Notes: generated by a model from the letters alone, not told the origin. A DNA stretch of 64,000 nt from Henricia sp. BOLD:AAB3569 (GCA_037783545.1 JBBELK010001433.1:26999-90998), one strand, 5' to 3'; positions 37,934 to 49,533 are shown, numbered from the stretch's first letter. Program-made: numbers and translations.

Positions 37934-39592
37934 ACTGTGAGTTGACCTCGAGAGCGTGCGAGACTCCGCGAGACTTCCGGGGACCTCGTATATAGGTTTT
38001 ATTAACACATGCAGCGACTTTTTTTGGGACCATTTTCCAGTGTTCAAGTACTTTCTGAGTACTCATCACTTGGCTGCCATACATTATCCGCTTGATAAAG
38101 TACACGTTGCGTTTTAAAACTGGCACGCTCATTGCGAGCTAGCCAGCAGCTCACCAGACACATTGGCGGGCAATTCAACACTAATTTGTAAGTTCAGATG
38201 ACGGGAATTTATTCGGGTGTATAAAACAAATATTGAATGTTTAAAATTCGTGCATACTAGAACAAATAATTTCATTCTTTGAAATTGCGCTTCGCCACGT
38301 GGAGAAGAACACTTCACCTCAAGTAATTTCTTGAATTTGTAAGATTGTAATTATTAAATAAAATTGGTACAAATGCAAAGCCTAGAAGAGTTAAAGGCAG
38401 TATACATCATTGGTAAGCCCTTACAAACAGTGTCATATAGTGTCATCTTCCTGTATGAATAAAGATATGCATTATTAAAACCAACCTCAGTAAAATCTAG
38501 CTCCATACCTCGTCAAACTTTTGAGAAAACGGTGAAAAACCGTGTCGTTTTTCTTCCGAAATTGTGTGAAACAAAATGTCGAGGCGAGTTTTTGTACTAG
38601 CGCCCTCTTGCGATAAAATACATTACTGCAGGGATAAGCAGGCACTGTTTCATGTTTACGTAGTTTCTTCTAATACAACAGCCGTTTGATATGTGCGCAA
38701 ATCAAGTACTAGTTGTAATCCGACACCGTCTGTACGCGCGTTAGCTGGCCGGCTGTTGGCAGCCGAGGTCAATTATATATACTGTATACAGCATGCACAG
38801 TATAGTAAACCGTATTCGTTGTACACGGTACGTGTTTTTTAGTAAATGTGTGTGTGTCATTACAAAAAAAGAGGAAAATGCAGGATTTTTTTTTTTATTT
38901 TCCGTATAAATACCATACACCCACGCCACTAATCCTTCATAATGACATAACACCCCACTGAGAAAGAGTAAATATGGCGAGGAAACATGAATTTAGGGGT
39001 GAAAATATAATGTTTTTCTTTGAATTTTTATGCCATATGTTCCATAGATTTAGTGCATGAAGTCCATTTTCAATGGGATATGAGGAAACAATGAGAAAAT
39101 CAGCTGATCAACTGAAAAGTTTTGTGAATTTTTTACAACTTTTGTGAAAACAAGGTGACAAGTTTGTTGAAAAACGCATGTTTTTGTGAATTTCAAACTC
39201 TCGGCCGGTTTTGTAGAATATTGGCAATTTTTGTGACATTTTCACAAAAGTGGTAAATTAATTTCACAAAACACTTACATGTACTTCTGCACCGCTGACA
39301 AAAAGAGACAAAGACCAAAGACATTCTTTATTTTTCTTAAATTGTGTTTATTTCAAATAAAGGCAGTATACATGATTGGTAAAATAGTGTAATCTCCCTG
39401 TGTGATTGAAAAACAACCTGAGTAAAAAATCAGCTCTTTACTTCGTCTAACTTTTGAGAAAAGTCAAAAACCGGGCCGTTATTGTCCTAAAATATTGCGT
39501 GGTTATTAATCTGAGAATTTCACATCAATATAGGCCTATGTACATGTACACTTTCGCTCACTTCTTGAATAAACACGCAACATTTTGATACA

Positions 39593-39700
39593 ACCACCTG
39601 ATTTTTCCGAGCCGCATACGTTTCCCGTACGCGTATCATGGTCCCTTGCGATGATGTTACGCGTACGGGAAACGTATGCGGCTCGGAAAAATCAGGTGGT
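39593..39700. repeat. Near-perfect hairpin with ~42-bp arms
   Basis: 'accacctgatttttccgagc' opens the left arm and its exact reverse complement closes the right arm, with a ~23-bp loop. Arms include the palindrome TACGCGTA. No target duplication is obvious. Confidence 0.8.
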
Positions 39701-40063
39701 AATAGACAGTTTCGGCAAGCTCAAAATCCGCGCGCGTATAGCTATCTAACCTACATACAAAGTGACTTGCATTCATATTTTTGATAGAAGGTTCACAATG
39801 TCTACTAAGCTCCATATGGGACTAAACTTCAAGCTCGTGACAAAATCCCATTCCTGTGTAAAGTTTGTGCACTCCCAGTAGATTAGTGCACTGGAAATGT
39901 CGATTTAGTTTGTTTTGCGGAAAATAGGCCTAGTCACACACGTCTATTGAGATAGGCATGATAGGTGCTTGTACATTTTTTAATATTAGTGGTTATTGAT
40001 TGCAATCCAGATCATCAGTCCCAAGGAAACAACCAAACTTGAGATGAGAGAAAAATCGTGAGG

Positions 40064-40134
40064 GCCTAATCAGGATTTGAACCTGATACCTCTGACTCGC
40101 TAGACAGATGCTGTACTAGCTAAGCTATAAGGCA
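40064..40134 (-). repeat. Decayed tRNA-like repeat
   Basis: A diverged copy of the 13615-13686 tRNA-like sequence in the same flanking context; its B box is mutated (ggatttgaacc on the plus strand). Confidence 0.6.
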
Positions 40135-40300
40135 CAGTTAATATTAATCCTGAGGGGGTATTACCATATAGTATTTCATATCAATGGTGATCGGGCAACA
40201 TACCACACATGTATGTTGTGTTCAGTCCCAAGTAAAAGAACGTATGATGTCAATTGCCATATTGATTAGCCGAAAATATGAAACACCAATTAGTATTATA

Positions 40301-40464
40301 CAGTCAACATGATCAAACACTGATAATAAGAGCACTGTTAAATACAAAGTAGTCATGCCTCTAACAAGGAAACATTTAGGTCCCAAGTCTTTGTTTTCGT
40401 TTGTTTTTAAGACTGATAATACTTGATTACTCTTATAACAAAGTAATATATCAGTGTTTGACTG
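40301..40464. mobile_element. TA-flanked MITE (CAGTCAA ends)
   Basis: TA on both sides; ends 'cagtcaacatgatcaaacac' and 'gtgtttgactg'. A fragment of the same family is at 41567-41710. Confidence 0.6.
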
Positions 40465-40572
40465 TATTTGGTAACACACAAAGGCGCTTTCACTTGAGTA
40501 GATTTATGCACATATCAATTGCATCTGGAAAATTGTATTGAATTATGTATAAATCTGTACCTATCTTGGCAG

Positions 40573-40755
40573 CCTGAAGGTGCTAAATCCGTCACTGAAA
40601 GGGGAAGGGGGAGAGGTAGGCCTTCCAGAGGAAGGGGTCAAAAAGGCAGCCAGGGGAGGGCCAGAGAAGGCCTAGAGGCAGAAGAGCTGCTCTCCAACCT
40701 GTTAGACAAGGCCAACCAGTCATTGATTTACCAGATCAGCGACGGCAAAGACTAA
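40573..40755 (+). CDS. Possible terminal exon, RG-rich
   Basis: After a plausible acceptor ('ctatcttggcag') the frame reads PEGAKSVTERGRGRGRPSRG, then GLEAEELLSNLLDKANQSL and a stop at 40753. The Arg-Gly repeat with an AT-hook-like GRGRPSRGRG core and the ordinary helix-like end look like protein, not repeat noise. I find no partner exons on this strand and do not recognise the family. Confidence 0.35.
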   Translation, partial: PEGAKSVTERGRGRGRPSRGRGQKGSQGRAREGLEAEELLSNLLDKANQSLIYQISDGKD

Positions 40756-40788
40756 GAGTATGCAAAACTTAGACTGGGTGAAATAACA

Positions 40789-40932
40789 CAGTAAACTCTT
40801 GTCATAACACCCTTGATATAAAGCACCCTGCCATTATTCTTCGCATCGTGTATGCATTGGTTATAGCACTCTCTGGATATAAAGCTCAAATTATTCCGGT
40901 CCCTTGAAGAAAGCTATAATGAGAGTTTACTG
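40789..40932. mobile_element. TA-type MITE (CAGTAAACTCT ends)
   Basis: Inverted ends CAGTAAACTCTT and GAGAGTTTACTG followed by TA; mariner-like MITE. Confidence 0.6.
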
Positions 40933-41310
40933 TAACCCTAGAGCTCATTACCATGCACGGACACCCAGAATTTCCCATGTTATAACATATATATACCATA
41001 TATATACTCTCCAACAAAAGAACTGTGCATGGTAAAAATTGCTGTATTTTTTCAAGAAGGTAAAAAATAAAAACCAAATTCACAGACAATATTCTCTGAC
41101 ATTGTTAGAAAAAGGTTATGCACTCAAAACCTGCTCATGGCATAGTGCAGGAGTTAGGCATGCCTAGGTGTTGATTTCACAATAGGGGTCCTACTGGTTG
41201 TTATGTAACAGAATTCCATAAAGTTCAGGTCTCGTTAGCAAGCCGTATAAAAGGACTACCCAAATGCCAGAAGAGCATTTTGCAAGATTGTGTCCAGTAC
41301 TCAAAACGTC

Positions 41311-41520
41311 ATGCCGCGTCTGTCCTTAGCTGACCGTCATCAGGCCATTGAGCATGTTTGGGATGAGATGGAGCGCCGATTATGTCATCTTCCTCAGCAG
41401 CCAACAAACCTGCAACAGCTTGGTAGAGATCTCATCCAGGTGTGGAATGACATCCCACAAGACTTTCATGCGCGTGTCATTGGCTCCATGAGGCGAAGAT
41501 GCACAGCAAAGATTTTGTAA
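41311..41520 (+). pseudogene. Internally deleted Tc1 transposase
   Basis: Starts MPRLSLADRHQAI, the usual N-terminus of Tc1-type transposases, and jumps within the same frame to IEHVWDEMERRL, then LGRDLIQVWNDIPQ and IGSMRRRC, the usual C-terminal 60 residues. The helix-turn-helix and the DDE core between them are missing. It ends in a stop at 41520. Such deletion derivatives arise during transposition and can be mobilised by a full-length enzyme. Confidence 0.75.
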
Positions 41521-42050
41521 GCATATGTTCATGTACTGTTATTGTGTAAAGGAAAAGAGATTATACAGTCAAACACTGATAATTAGAGCACTGTTAATAC
41601 AAAGTAATGCCTATAACAAGCAAAAGTTTAAGTCCAAAGTCTTTTGTTTTCAAGACTTATAATACAAGATTATTTCCAAGGACCTCGTATTATCAGTGTT
41701 CCATCGATATGAAGTTTGCAATTGATCACGTTCAAATGACGTAACTTCCTACAAGATGTCATGGCATCGGGATTTTCAGCGTAATTTTTTGGTGACGCGC
41801 TTCGGTTGCGCCGTGTTTCGAACAAATTTCGAGCAACACGCACGCATGTTTGGAACAATTTTCAGGGTGTGCGTGCGCGTACTTGATGGCGTTTAATACG
41901 CAGTAGCACTTTTCCTACGAAGATGGCATCTGTGAACGTGATAAATTAGTGGCCAGTTTGCATTAGAAGAGTTATGTTGCATTATGAAAATTATATATTA
42001 TGCTGTCAGAAAGATGCAGAAAAATTGCGCAAACAAAACAGGCATCATAC

Positions 42051-45000
42051 CGGAAATTGACACAGTACTCCATGTTGTTCAAGAACCGCTTGTCCATGGT
42101 GATAGACATCAGTGCTGAATGGGGAGCTTCTCCTGGTGTCAGGTAGTCTTCACGGGGTTTTTCCAGTGGCTCATGCTCACACTGACCTAACCCAACAGAC
42201 CCACCCAACGCCCATTCATGTTTTCCACACACATGGTGGAGTAGGCCCCTCCATTTCTCCTGAAAGGTACGGGAAAATTCACTTATTAACCCTCGTAGCA
42301 GGTGATCCTTGGGACTGTTTTGAACTGTCTGTTTGTATTACGTGTATACACATATAAGCTTGCCGTGGGTTAGCGCAGGCGCGGGCACACACCCCATAGG
42401 GGTGCAAAAACCATTTTCGTATCTGTATACAAATTGGAGGAACAGAAATCTGCATACATCTTTAATTCGGATTTTTGAGTAGTCGCATCGAGTTGTTACT
42501 GAACTTGTCTATCGACCGTGCCTGGATGAGGAGCTTTTCTTCATTCAAAAAAATTGTTTTTTCGTTATAAATTTAGCTTTGCGGTGCTTTAGAAGCCATG
42601 CCTTTGTTGGGAGAGCAAAAATATTCACGTGCGGAACTATATGATGTATGCCAGCGCAGCACGCGCTAACCCTGAGATTGCCTGTGAACCCATACATGTT
42701 ACCCCTGGTTTCCCTTTACAATGCTAACCCTGGGGTTTTGGCCGTTAACCCCGAGATTGCCCTCCTTAATCCTAGTCACTGGCAGGGTTAACCAACCCCG
42801 GGGTAACGGTCTTATTATGTCTTAACCCGGGGCGGAAAAACAGTAGTGGCCCCCGGGCATCTCGGGGTTAAGGATTGCAAGTACCTTACATCCTGATTAA
42901 ATTGGCCTTTGTAAGGGCCCGATTGCAGATTTTGTTTCAGCAAGGTGGCAAAGTGGTGATGGGGTGAAGAAGTGATGGGCATATTAGCAATGGTGCAAAG
43001 TGGATGTGGGGTAAATTCACTCATACATTCCTGTATTTTTTGGCGGCATTCACTAATGACTGATGTGTCTCTGACAAATTTTGCAATGTGTTCACTGACT
43101 TGGAATGAAATGCATAGCACATGCATTCTACTCTTTATAACAACCCTAAATACAGTTTGCCCTTTGAGTTACATACCTGGCAGATGTCTTTTTTTCTCGG
43201 AAGGGTTTCACTCCAGACACCCCTGAGCTGTAAGGGGACAATATATTTGGAAATACTCAGCTCTGGCAAATGCTAAAAGAACGAGAGAGCTTGGCTGAAG
43301 CATACCTCATATAATTTTCTCAAATATAGTTAGAGGTCCAAGTGCTCGATAAAAGCCTACGAAACACAAATATACATCAGACAGTTTTTTTAGACAAAGA
43401 CTGGACAGTTTTAAACCCTTTTTAGCTTGGCACGTGCTCATGCCCAATTCAGCGAATATGGAACATGCCCACATACAAACTACATGTACATGCCCCCATA
43501 AGCAAAACTGGAATAAACATGATACAATACAGACAAGACAATACCTGTCAGTAGAGTGGGCCATTTCTCCTCCATGTTGTTGGCTCTCGAAGGCGATACA
43601 CCTATCATGGGACTACAAAGAAAAACCCCATAAATGTTAAATGAACTGTTGTCAGCTATGTGTTTCAATCACTGTAGCACAATCCCACTCAATTTAAATT
43701 ATGCATTCACCAACCAAAAAGGTGCATAGTGCAATGTGAACATGTAGACTTGTTAGAAAATAACCAATGATTCTTAATCTGTTTTCCTTATGTCCGCCCC
43801 AAAACAACTTCGTGCACAGGCAATCAGGAGTGCAGGCCGTGGTTTAGGATGAAGTACATGTAGTTCAGGGCGAAGTGGTTTTGGGGACGGTTAACCCTTT
43901 TTTGACAGTTTTCTCAAAAGTTAGACGAAGTACAGAGCTTATTTTTGCTTAGGTTGGTTTTTATCATGAATATCTAATAACGACACAGAGGGATAAAACT
44001 ATTTGTAATGGTTTACCAATCATGTATACCGCCTTTAAGTGTTTACTGAGAAAAGGCATTATCTGATTTTCTTCAACTCATAGTCTTACCTGGGAGCTAC
44101 ACCGGATAGATGTGCAGGGGTGGATGTGGCAAATTTTAGTCCTGCAGATGAACTTGGTCCTGGAATGCTTGGTGAAGAACTCCTAAATGCACAGTAAAAC
44201 ATGTTAGCAAAAAGTTAAACCATGCAAGATTCCAACTTTGCCTTGTCCCATGTTTTTCAGAAAGACATCGATTTGGAGGTTAGAGCCACAGTCACAAACC
44301 AGTCACAAACCATTCTGCCCCAAAACAGAATGAGTTGACATATTATTACAGTCAGAATACCCTAAATGTTATTTTTACAATATGACAGTTCCATTTTTCA
44401 ACAGCCAAATTTAAATGCCTCAGACGTGTGGCTTAACTTCCTCCTTGCCAGGGCTAAATATGCAAGTGCAGCAACAAGATCAAACTGTATTTTATTTGCC
44501 GTTACTTTTATTACTTTATACCTTGGGTAAGACAACAAAATACATGAAACAGAAGTACTGGTTTGTAATACTACATGCATATTTGTTTAACAAGACCTCC
44601 AACACTGTACCTGTACACACACTAAATCACTGCATCATGATATAGGGCAATATAACTGATAGAAGCATACAATGTCGCAAGGCAAACTCAAGATTCGGGT
44701 GCTTCATATTTTGGCGCATGAGGGCTATTCAAGGCTACTATTTCCGGTAGAAAATATAAATGTTCACCCATGATGCGGAAGACAGAGTTCCGCAGCCTTG
44801 GAAAGCCCCCTGCCAATGTGGAATTCGCAGGAAACAGGACAAATCGTACCCGGGACAACTTGCAGCGACCTTTGTCAGGAATTTACCGGGACATTTTGTC
44901 GGGACATTCAGACTTTTGGCAAGAGTTTTAGTGCCACTTTTGCCGGTACTAAATTCTTATCAACGCTCCAGTTGGCAAACGGTCGAGTTCATGACTCGAC

Positions 45001-45676
45001 GGTATTTTTTAAGTTTATGCCACAACTCGAATTTAAGGAAAATAAATATTGGAATCGATAACTTGGACGATTTTAAAATACCTTTTCCATTGGCATTTCC
45101 GTCGCAAATGTTGCGTTTCCATGAAAATTCTGTGTTTTTGTCACGCGACCGCCCGCCTCCGGCTCCATACAAAAGTGTGTGAAACTGCTGCCGGCCGAGC
45201 AGTGTGTAAAGAAATAGGGCGTGCGCGTGATGATCCGTTTGGTTTATGGCCGGCCGCTTTGCGTGCAATCATATGCAATATTTTTCCTGTGATTTTTCTC
45301 TAAAACTAAGCTTTTGCGACGGAAATGCAACATGAACTTATTCTAAAATTGTCAAAGCTATCGATTCCAATAATTATTTTCCTTAAATTCGAGTTGTGGC
45401 ATAAACTAAGAAAATACCGACTCGACTGTGAAGTCGAGTTGGTACGACGGTCGAGTTGGTACGACGGTCTAGTTGGCAGGCAAACGGTCGAGTTGACTGT
45501 AAACCTTTCACATGTTTCAATATAAGTGGAGACCAGTAAATGGAATTCTTTCTAAATTATAAAATAGGACTAGCCTAGGCCTGCTAGGCTACTTTTAATA
45601 CTTACTTATCATGCATATCCAGATTAAACATTCTGGCTAGATTCGCATTGGACATGTGGAGACCGACAGCTTTTAA
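42051..45676 (-). CDS. Unrecognised multi-exon gene fragment
   Basis: Six minus-strand segments join with matching phases and GT-AG borders: 45676-45606, 44182-44090, 43612-43545, 43222-43177, 43094-42890 and 42259-42051. Landmarks in order: LHMSNANLARMFNLDMHD; a Ser/Pro-rich exon (SSSPSIPGPSSSAG); NNMEEKWPTLLT; EHIAKFVRDTSVISE and IQECMSEFTPHPLC; then EKWRGLLHHVCGKHEWALG, CEHEPLEKP, YLTPGEAPHSALMSI, MDKRFLNNMEYCVNFR. The last exon resembles a C/H-containing segment I have seen in uncharacterised fish and invertebrate proteins possibly derived from transposons, but I cannot name the family. Neither start nor stop is found; the 3' side runs into a Tc1 remnant and MITEs, so the gene may be broken. 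Confidence 0.45.
44965..45495. mobile_element. Fold-back element (ACGGTCGAGTT ends)
   Basis: 'ggcaaacggtcgagtt' near 44973 pairs with reverse-complement sequence around 45320-45490, including 'gccacaactcgaatttaagg' and 'ccttaaattcgagttgtggc'. The right end has extra tandem 'ggtcgagttggtacgac' units. Confidence 0.6.
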
Positions 45677-46357
45677 CTCAGAATAAAACAACCTCGCGTT
45701 GTACAAACACGTACGTGAACAATGCGTGATGAACCAAACCAGCAAAGACGCGCGTGCATGCGCATGCATACCATTCGCGAATAAAAAAAATGCCTTTTTC
45801 CAAATCTCGACTTTGACCGAGGTTGAGGCTCGGGCTAAAACTGGAACTTTTTCGCAAATACTGCTTGAGTGAACTTGGACAAAATACAGAGTTACACTGG
45901 GCAAAGGTTGTTGAATAACTATCATTCCCACATTGCAGTACTGTTGCAGAGGATATTTGCAAAAAGGTGTATGGCCAAATAGAGCCGGAGCCTTAGCCCA
46001 AGTTCAGATTTAGAAAAGGGCCATTTGCAGAGTTACAACCTGACAACCTTGTCCCGGGGGTGGTAGAAATCGTTGTGTTGCAGAGGACGAGGTTGTAATT
46101 CCATCGCTATTATCGGTCGTGTGAGGGCAGCATTCAACGAAATGTTTAAAAAAAACGAGTTTTGGTCTCATGAGACGAAAACTATTTCTTTTGCTCATTT
46201 CTCAAAGACTATATCACTTCAGACAAAATCATTTTAGGGGAAGTTTTCTACGGTCATCATGTTTATATTGTGTAAGTTAGGCGTAAATCTGTGAACATTT
46301 CTGATTTCGAGATTACCAATGATGTATACTGCCTTTAAAAACAAGAAATATTTATAT

Positions 46358-46494
46358 AATATTGGATGGCTTTGAGGGTGATATGAGAATATACCGCACG
46401 AGTCATGAAAATACTGAACGAGCCGAAGGCGAGTTTGGTATTTTCATGACGAGTGCGGTATATTCTCATATCACCCGAAAAGACATCCAATATT
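46358..46494. mobile_element. Hairpin MITE (TATTGGATG family), copy 2
   Basis: Nearly the same as 7436-7548 but with longer intact arms ('gaatataccgcacgagtcat' pairs with 'atgacgagtgcggtatattc'). Confidence 0.75.
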
Positions 46495-46582
46495 ATTATT
46501 GTTATATAAAATGAAGCGGTACAATTATAGAATGCAGGGCCCACGAGGACAGTATCTGGAGATCCGGATCTGTGGATCTCCG

Positions 46583-46735
46583 GTCACAGAGTTCACTGGA
46601 TAACCGCAGCCGCTAGTTTATTGCCACTCCAGCCGGCGCGGTCACAGAGTTCACTGGATAACCGCAGCCGCTAGTTTATTGCCACTCCAGCCGGCGCGCT
46701 AGTTTATTGCCACTCCATCCGGCGCCGGCCGGACG
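46583..46735. repeat. Tandem duplication of ~57-bp unit
   Basis: 'ggtcacagagttcactggat' begins two adjacent copies, followed by a partial third copy ('ctagtttattgccactcc'). It lies just left of the satellite monomers at 46800. Confidence 0.8.
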
Positions 46736-46799
46736 ACCACGTGCAAATACATGTGTGTGTAAGCGTACTACAAAATCTGCAAAATTACAAAATACAAAT

Positions 46800-46990
46800 A
46801 ATAACACGATCTATCGGGCCCGAGTGACGTTTTGGAATGGGCGGGCCTTCGGAGATTTTTTTAATAAAGGGAAATAAAGCCCGAGTAGCATTCGGTTGCC
46901 GATAACCGCCTCGGACACCTTTCGGGCATTCGGGGATTGTTTTAATAAAGCGGAATAAAGCCCGATTATGAGGAGAATTCTGCCCTTCAT
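46800..46990 (+). repeat. Left block of the AATAAAGCCCGAG satellite
   Basis: About two monomers with 'acacgatctatcgggcccga', 'ttaataaagggaaataaagc' and 'gcattcggttgccgataacc'. Same orientation as the large array at 61100-64000, so the 14 kb between looks like an insertion into, or expansion within, a satellite. Confidence 0.85.
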
Positions 46991-47399
46991 GGCTGCCATT
47001 TACAGATCCCTATATTTTCGCATTAAGCGTACCAATCTATAAGGTATCGGGAATCAATCTATTGCGCAGGGGTGATGACCAAGGTGTGACGTTCGTTGGT
47101 GTTACGTTCGTTGCCATGGCAATTAATCACATTCAGGCTGGCGCACATTCAGGCTGGCCAATTACCTAGGTATTATGCAACATACACATCTCGGCTGCAG
47201 CCAATGGACGCTATTGTCCCATTGATAGAACGCACATATAGTTCAGGGTATTAGCCAATGGGTTTTGGCGATGAGTACGGTATTTTGTGGGACCCATCTC
47301 TGTATTATTAATAGTCCCTGTTCACGCTCACATTAAACTAACCTTCTCATCACGGCCTGGCGTCTATCTCATCGGTACGGTTGCCTATCATCGTTCAAC

Positions 47400-48431
47400 A
47401 TGTATCGTATTAAGTGTAATGTTGGTGTCCAATTCGGTTCAAATGTAACTTTGCGTACAACGTCCACACAAGTTGAGAAATTTACACCTACTTACAATCG
47501 CTCTCTGCCATCGTCCTCCCGCGTCATGACGTACGAGGATTTACTTTTTAACGTTTTGTGGTCAAAAGAGTCAACAATGCAGTGGTGCGTTGAGCACAAC
47601 CTCATCGTCAAGTCGGCATCATGCTCGGTATGCCTCTCACCAATGGAGCTTTGCTCTACACAAGACAGGCTAGACGGTCTGCGCTGGGAATGCCGCAAAC
47701 GAATTGATAGAAAAAGGCACAGAGTTTCCTCCTCCATCAGAGCGTCTTCATGGTTTTCTCAAAGCAACCTTTCTATCGAAGAAACGCTTAAATTTACGTA
47801 CCTGTGGTGCATGGGTCTCGATCAACAGCAAATTCGGATGCAGCTCCGTTTGAGTCCAAACACTAGCGTTGATTGGGACATGTTTTGCCGTGAATCCTGC
47901 GACGTCGTGATCTCACGCCACATTGACCAACTTGGAGGTCCGGGGAAGAGAGTTCAAATTGACGAGTCAAAGATAGGCAAACGGAAGTATCATAGAGGTC
48001 ACAGGGTCGAAGGGCAATGGGTCTTTGGTGGCATCGAAGAAGACTCAAGAAAATGCTTCATAGTGTGCGTGGATAGACGCGACGAAGCAACATTAATCCC
48101 ACTCATTCAACGGTGGATCGCGCCAGGCACTACAATAATCTCTGACTGCTGGAAGTCATACTCCACACTGTCAAAAATAGGCTACCAACACGAAACGGTC
48201 AACCATTCCAAGGAATTTGTAAATGCCGAGGGCAGTCACACCAACAAGATTGAGGGACACTGGCGTCAACTTAAAGCTAGCTTACCAACGCATGGAAGAC
48301 GCAAGGCCCACTATGATTCCTATCTGGCAGAATTTTTGTATCGCTATATGCATCGCGAGGAGGACATTTTCACCAAATTCATTACTGACATCGCCACTAT
48401 TTACAATCCAAACTCGGCACTAACAACTTAA
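47400..48431 (+). CDS. ISXO2/IS1595-type DDE transposase (Merlin-like)
   Basis: Intronless, 343 residues, ATG after 'ttcaac' and a TAA stop. N-terminal zinc-ribbon-like cysteines (C75, C78, C85, C98), a basic stretch, then a helical region (ASSWFSQSNLSIEETLKFTYLW). The catalytic domain shows D188 in VQIDESKIGKRKY, D249 in IISDCWKSY and E285 in HTNKIEGHWRQLK, the order and spacing of ISXO2-like transposases known from bacterial IS1595 and eukaryotic Merlin elements. The reading frame and catalytic triad are intact. It cuts and joins transposon ends in the nucleus. An imperfect inverted repeat follows 37 bp after the stop. No matching terminal repeats were identified for a stand-alone element. 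Confidence 0.88.
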   Translation: MYRIKCNVGVQFGSNVTLRTTSTQVEKFTPTYNRSLPSSSRVMTYEDLLFNVLWSKESTMQWCVEHNLIVKSASCSVCLSPMELCSTQDRLDGLRWECRKRIDRKRHRVSSSIRASSWFSQSNLSIEETLKFTYLWCMGLDQQQIRMQLRLSPNTSVDWDMFCRESCDVVISRHIDQLGGPGKRVQIDESKIGKRKYHRGHRVEGQWVFGGIEEDSRKCFIVCVDRRDEATLIPLIQRWIAPGTTIISDCWKSYSTLSKIGYQHETVNHSKEFVNAEGSHTNKIEGHWRQLKASLPTHGRRKAHYDSYLAEFLYRYMHREEDIFTKFITDIATIYNPNSALTT

Positions 48432-48467
48432 AGGCAAAATATATGCGTCATCAAATCCACATCAAAG

Positions 48468-48565
48468 CCACGAATGTCCTACGAATTGGTACGATTATCG
48501 GAGACTGCCTATAGATCCTACACACAATCGAACCCAATCGTACCAATTCGTAGACAATCCGTGGC
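48468..48565. repeat. Inverted repeat downstream of the transposase
   Basis: 30-bp arms (48468-48497 and 48536-48565) with a few mismatches: 'ctacgaattggtacgatt' against 'aatcgtaccaattcgtag', flanked by GCCACG / CGTGGC-like ends. Confidence 0.75.
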
Positions 48566-48879
48566 AAGAATCGCACAGTGGGAGGCCCGCTTTAGCCCTA
48601 TAGGGCCTGATAATAAATATAACCAAACAACTACAAACAGGTCACTTTCATATACCATAACCATATAAAGAAAGGTTAATAACTAATTACACACAAACAT
48701 CCGGATGGGTTAACAAAATTATTAATCTCTATTTTTAATAAATCGCAATCGAAACTTTTATTTTAAGGATTACGTACTATTGACCACATCTTTGTATAAT
48801 GTTGCATTCGAAAAATGTAATTTATCTCAGCCGACATGCCAGGGTTAATTGTGCAATTGTTATTTATCAAAAACCATTA

Positions 48880-49533
48880 AAATTAATACATAGAACCTCA
48901 GTGTCGTCTAAGCTCATCTACAATGGTATCAATGGGAAGCTAATTACTGTGGTTAACAACATGTATGCTAAGGCAAAATCATGTTTTAAATTTTAGAAAC
49001 AAATAACATTAAGTTTTCACGATTAACAAGGTGTTAGACAAGGTGAAAACCTTTCACAATTATTATTTATTCAACATTTAAACGACTTTTCCATTTTTAC
49101 TAGCAAATGTTAAAATGGCATTAATCCGTAGCTAGTTACATAAGTAATCTTCTTAGTGCTGATATATTTCTTTTATTGTACGGCCTTCATCTATGCGGCT
49201 GATACTGTTGTAATCGAAGACTATCAACATTATTTACAATGTACTTTAAATGCTATTTACAATTATTGTTCACTCCTGCATTTATATATTAACCCAAGTC
49301 AAACTAATAATATCTTTTGTTCTCAATATTTATCAACTTGGCAAATAGATTGTACGGCCTTCATCTATGCGGCTGATACTGTTGTAATCGAAGACTATCA
49401 ACATTATTTACAATGTACTTTGAATGCTATTTACAATTATTGTTCACTCCTGCATCTATATATTAACCCAAGTCAAACTAATAATATCTTTTGTTCTCAA
49501 GATTTATCAACTTGGCAAATAGATTACAAATAA
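48880..49533 (+). pseudogene. Non-LTR reverse transcriptase relic with internal tandem copy
   Basis: Plus-strand fragments in several frames: KLIYNGINGKLITVVNNMY, then GVRQGENLSQLLF, then IYAADTVVIEDYQHYLQ and LLHLYINPSQTNNIF, i.e. the fingers/palm of a LINE-type RT with the catalytic YADD changed to YAAD. The last ~174 bp (about 49177-49350) is repeated in tandem to 49524, and because 174 is a multiple of three the frame stays open through both copies. Confidence 0.7.

Larger units (their letters stand above)
35809..38710 (+). repeat. 2.9-kb tandem duplication, unit 2
   Basis: Second copy of 32902-35808, head to tail and directly adjacent. After 38710 unique sequence begins ('agttgtaatccgac'). 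Confidence 0.93.
38711..40572. other. Intergenic stretch with MITEs
   Basis: Contains a MITE-family piece (about 39358-39480), a perfect hairpin (39593-39700), a decayed tRNA-like sequence (40064-40134, minus) and a TA-flanked MITE (40301-40464). No gene is seen. Confidence 0.7.
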
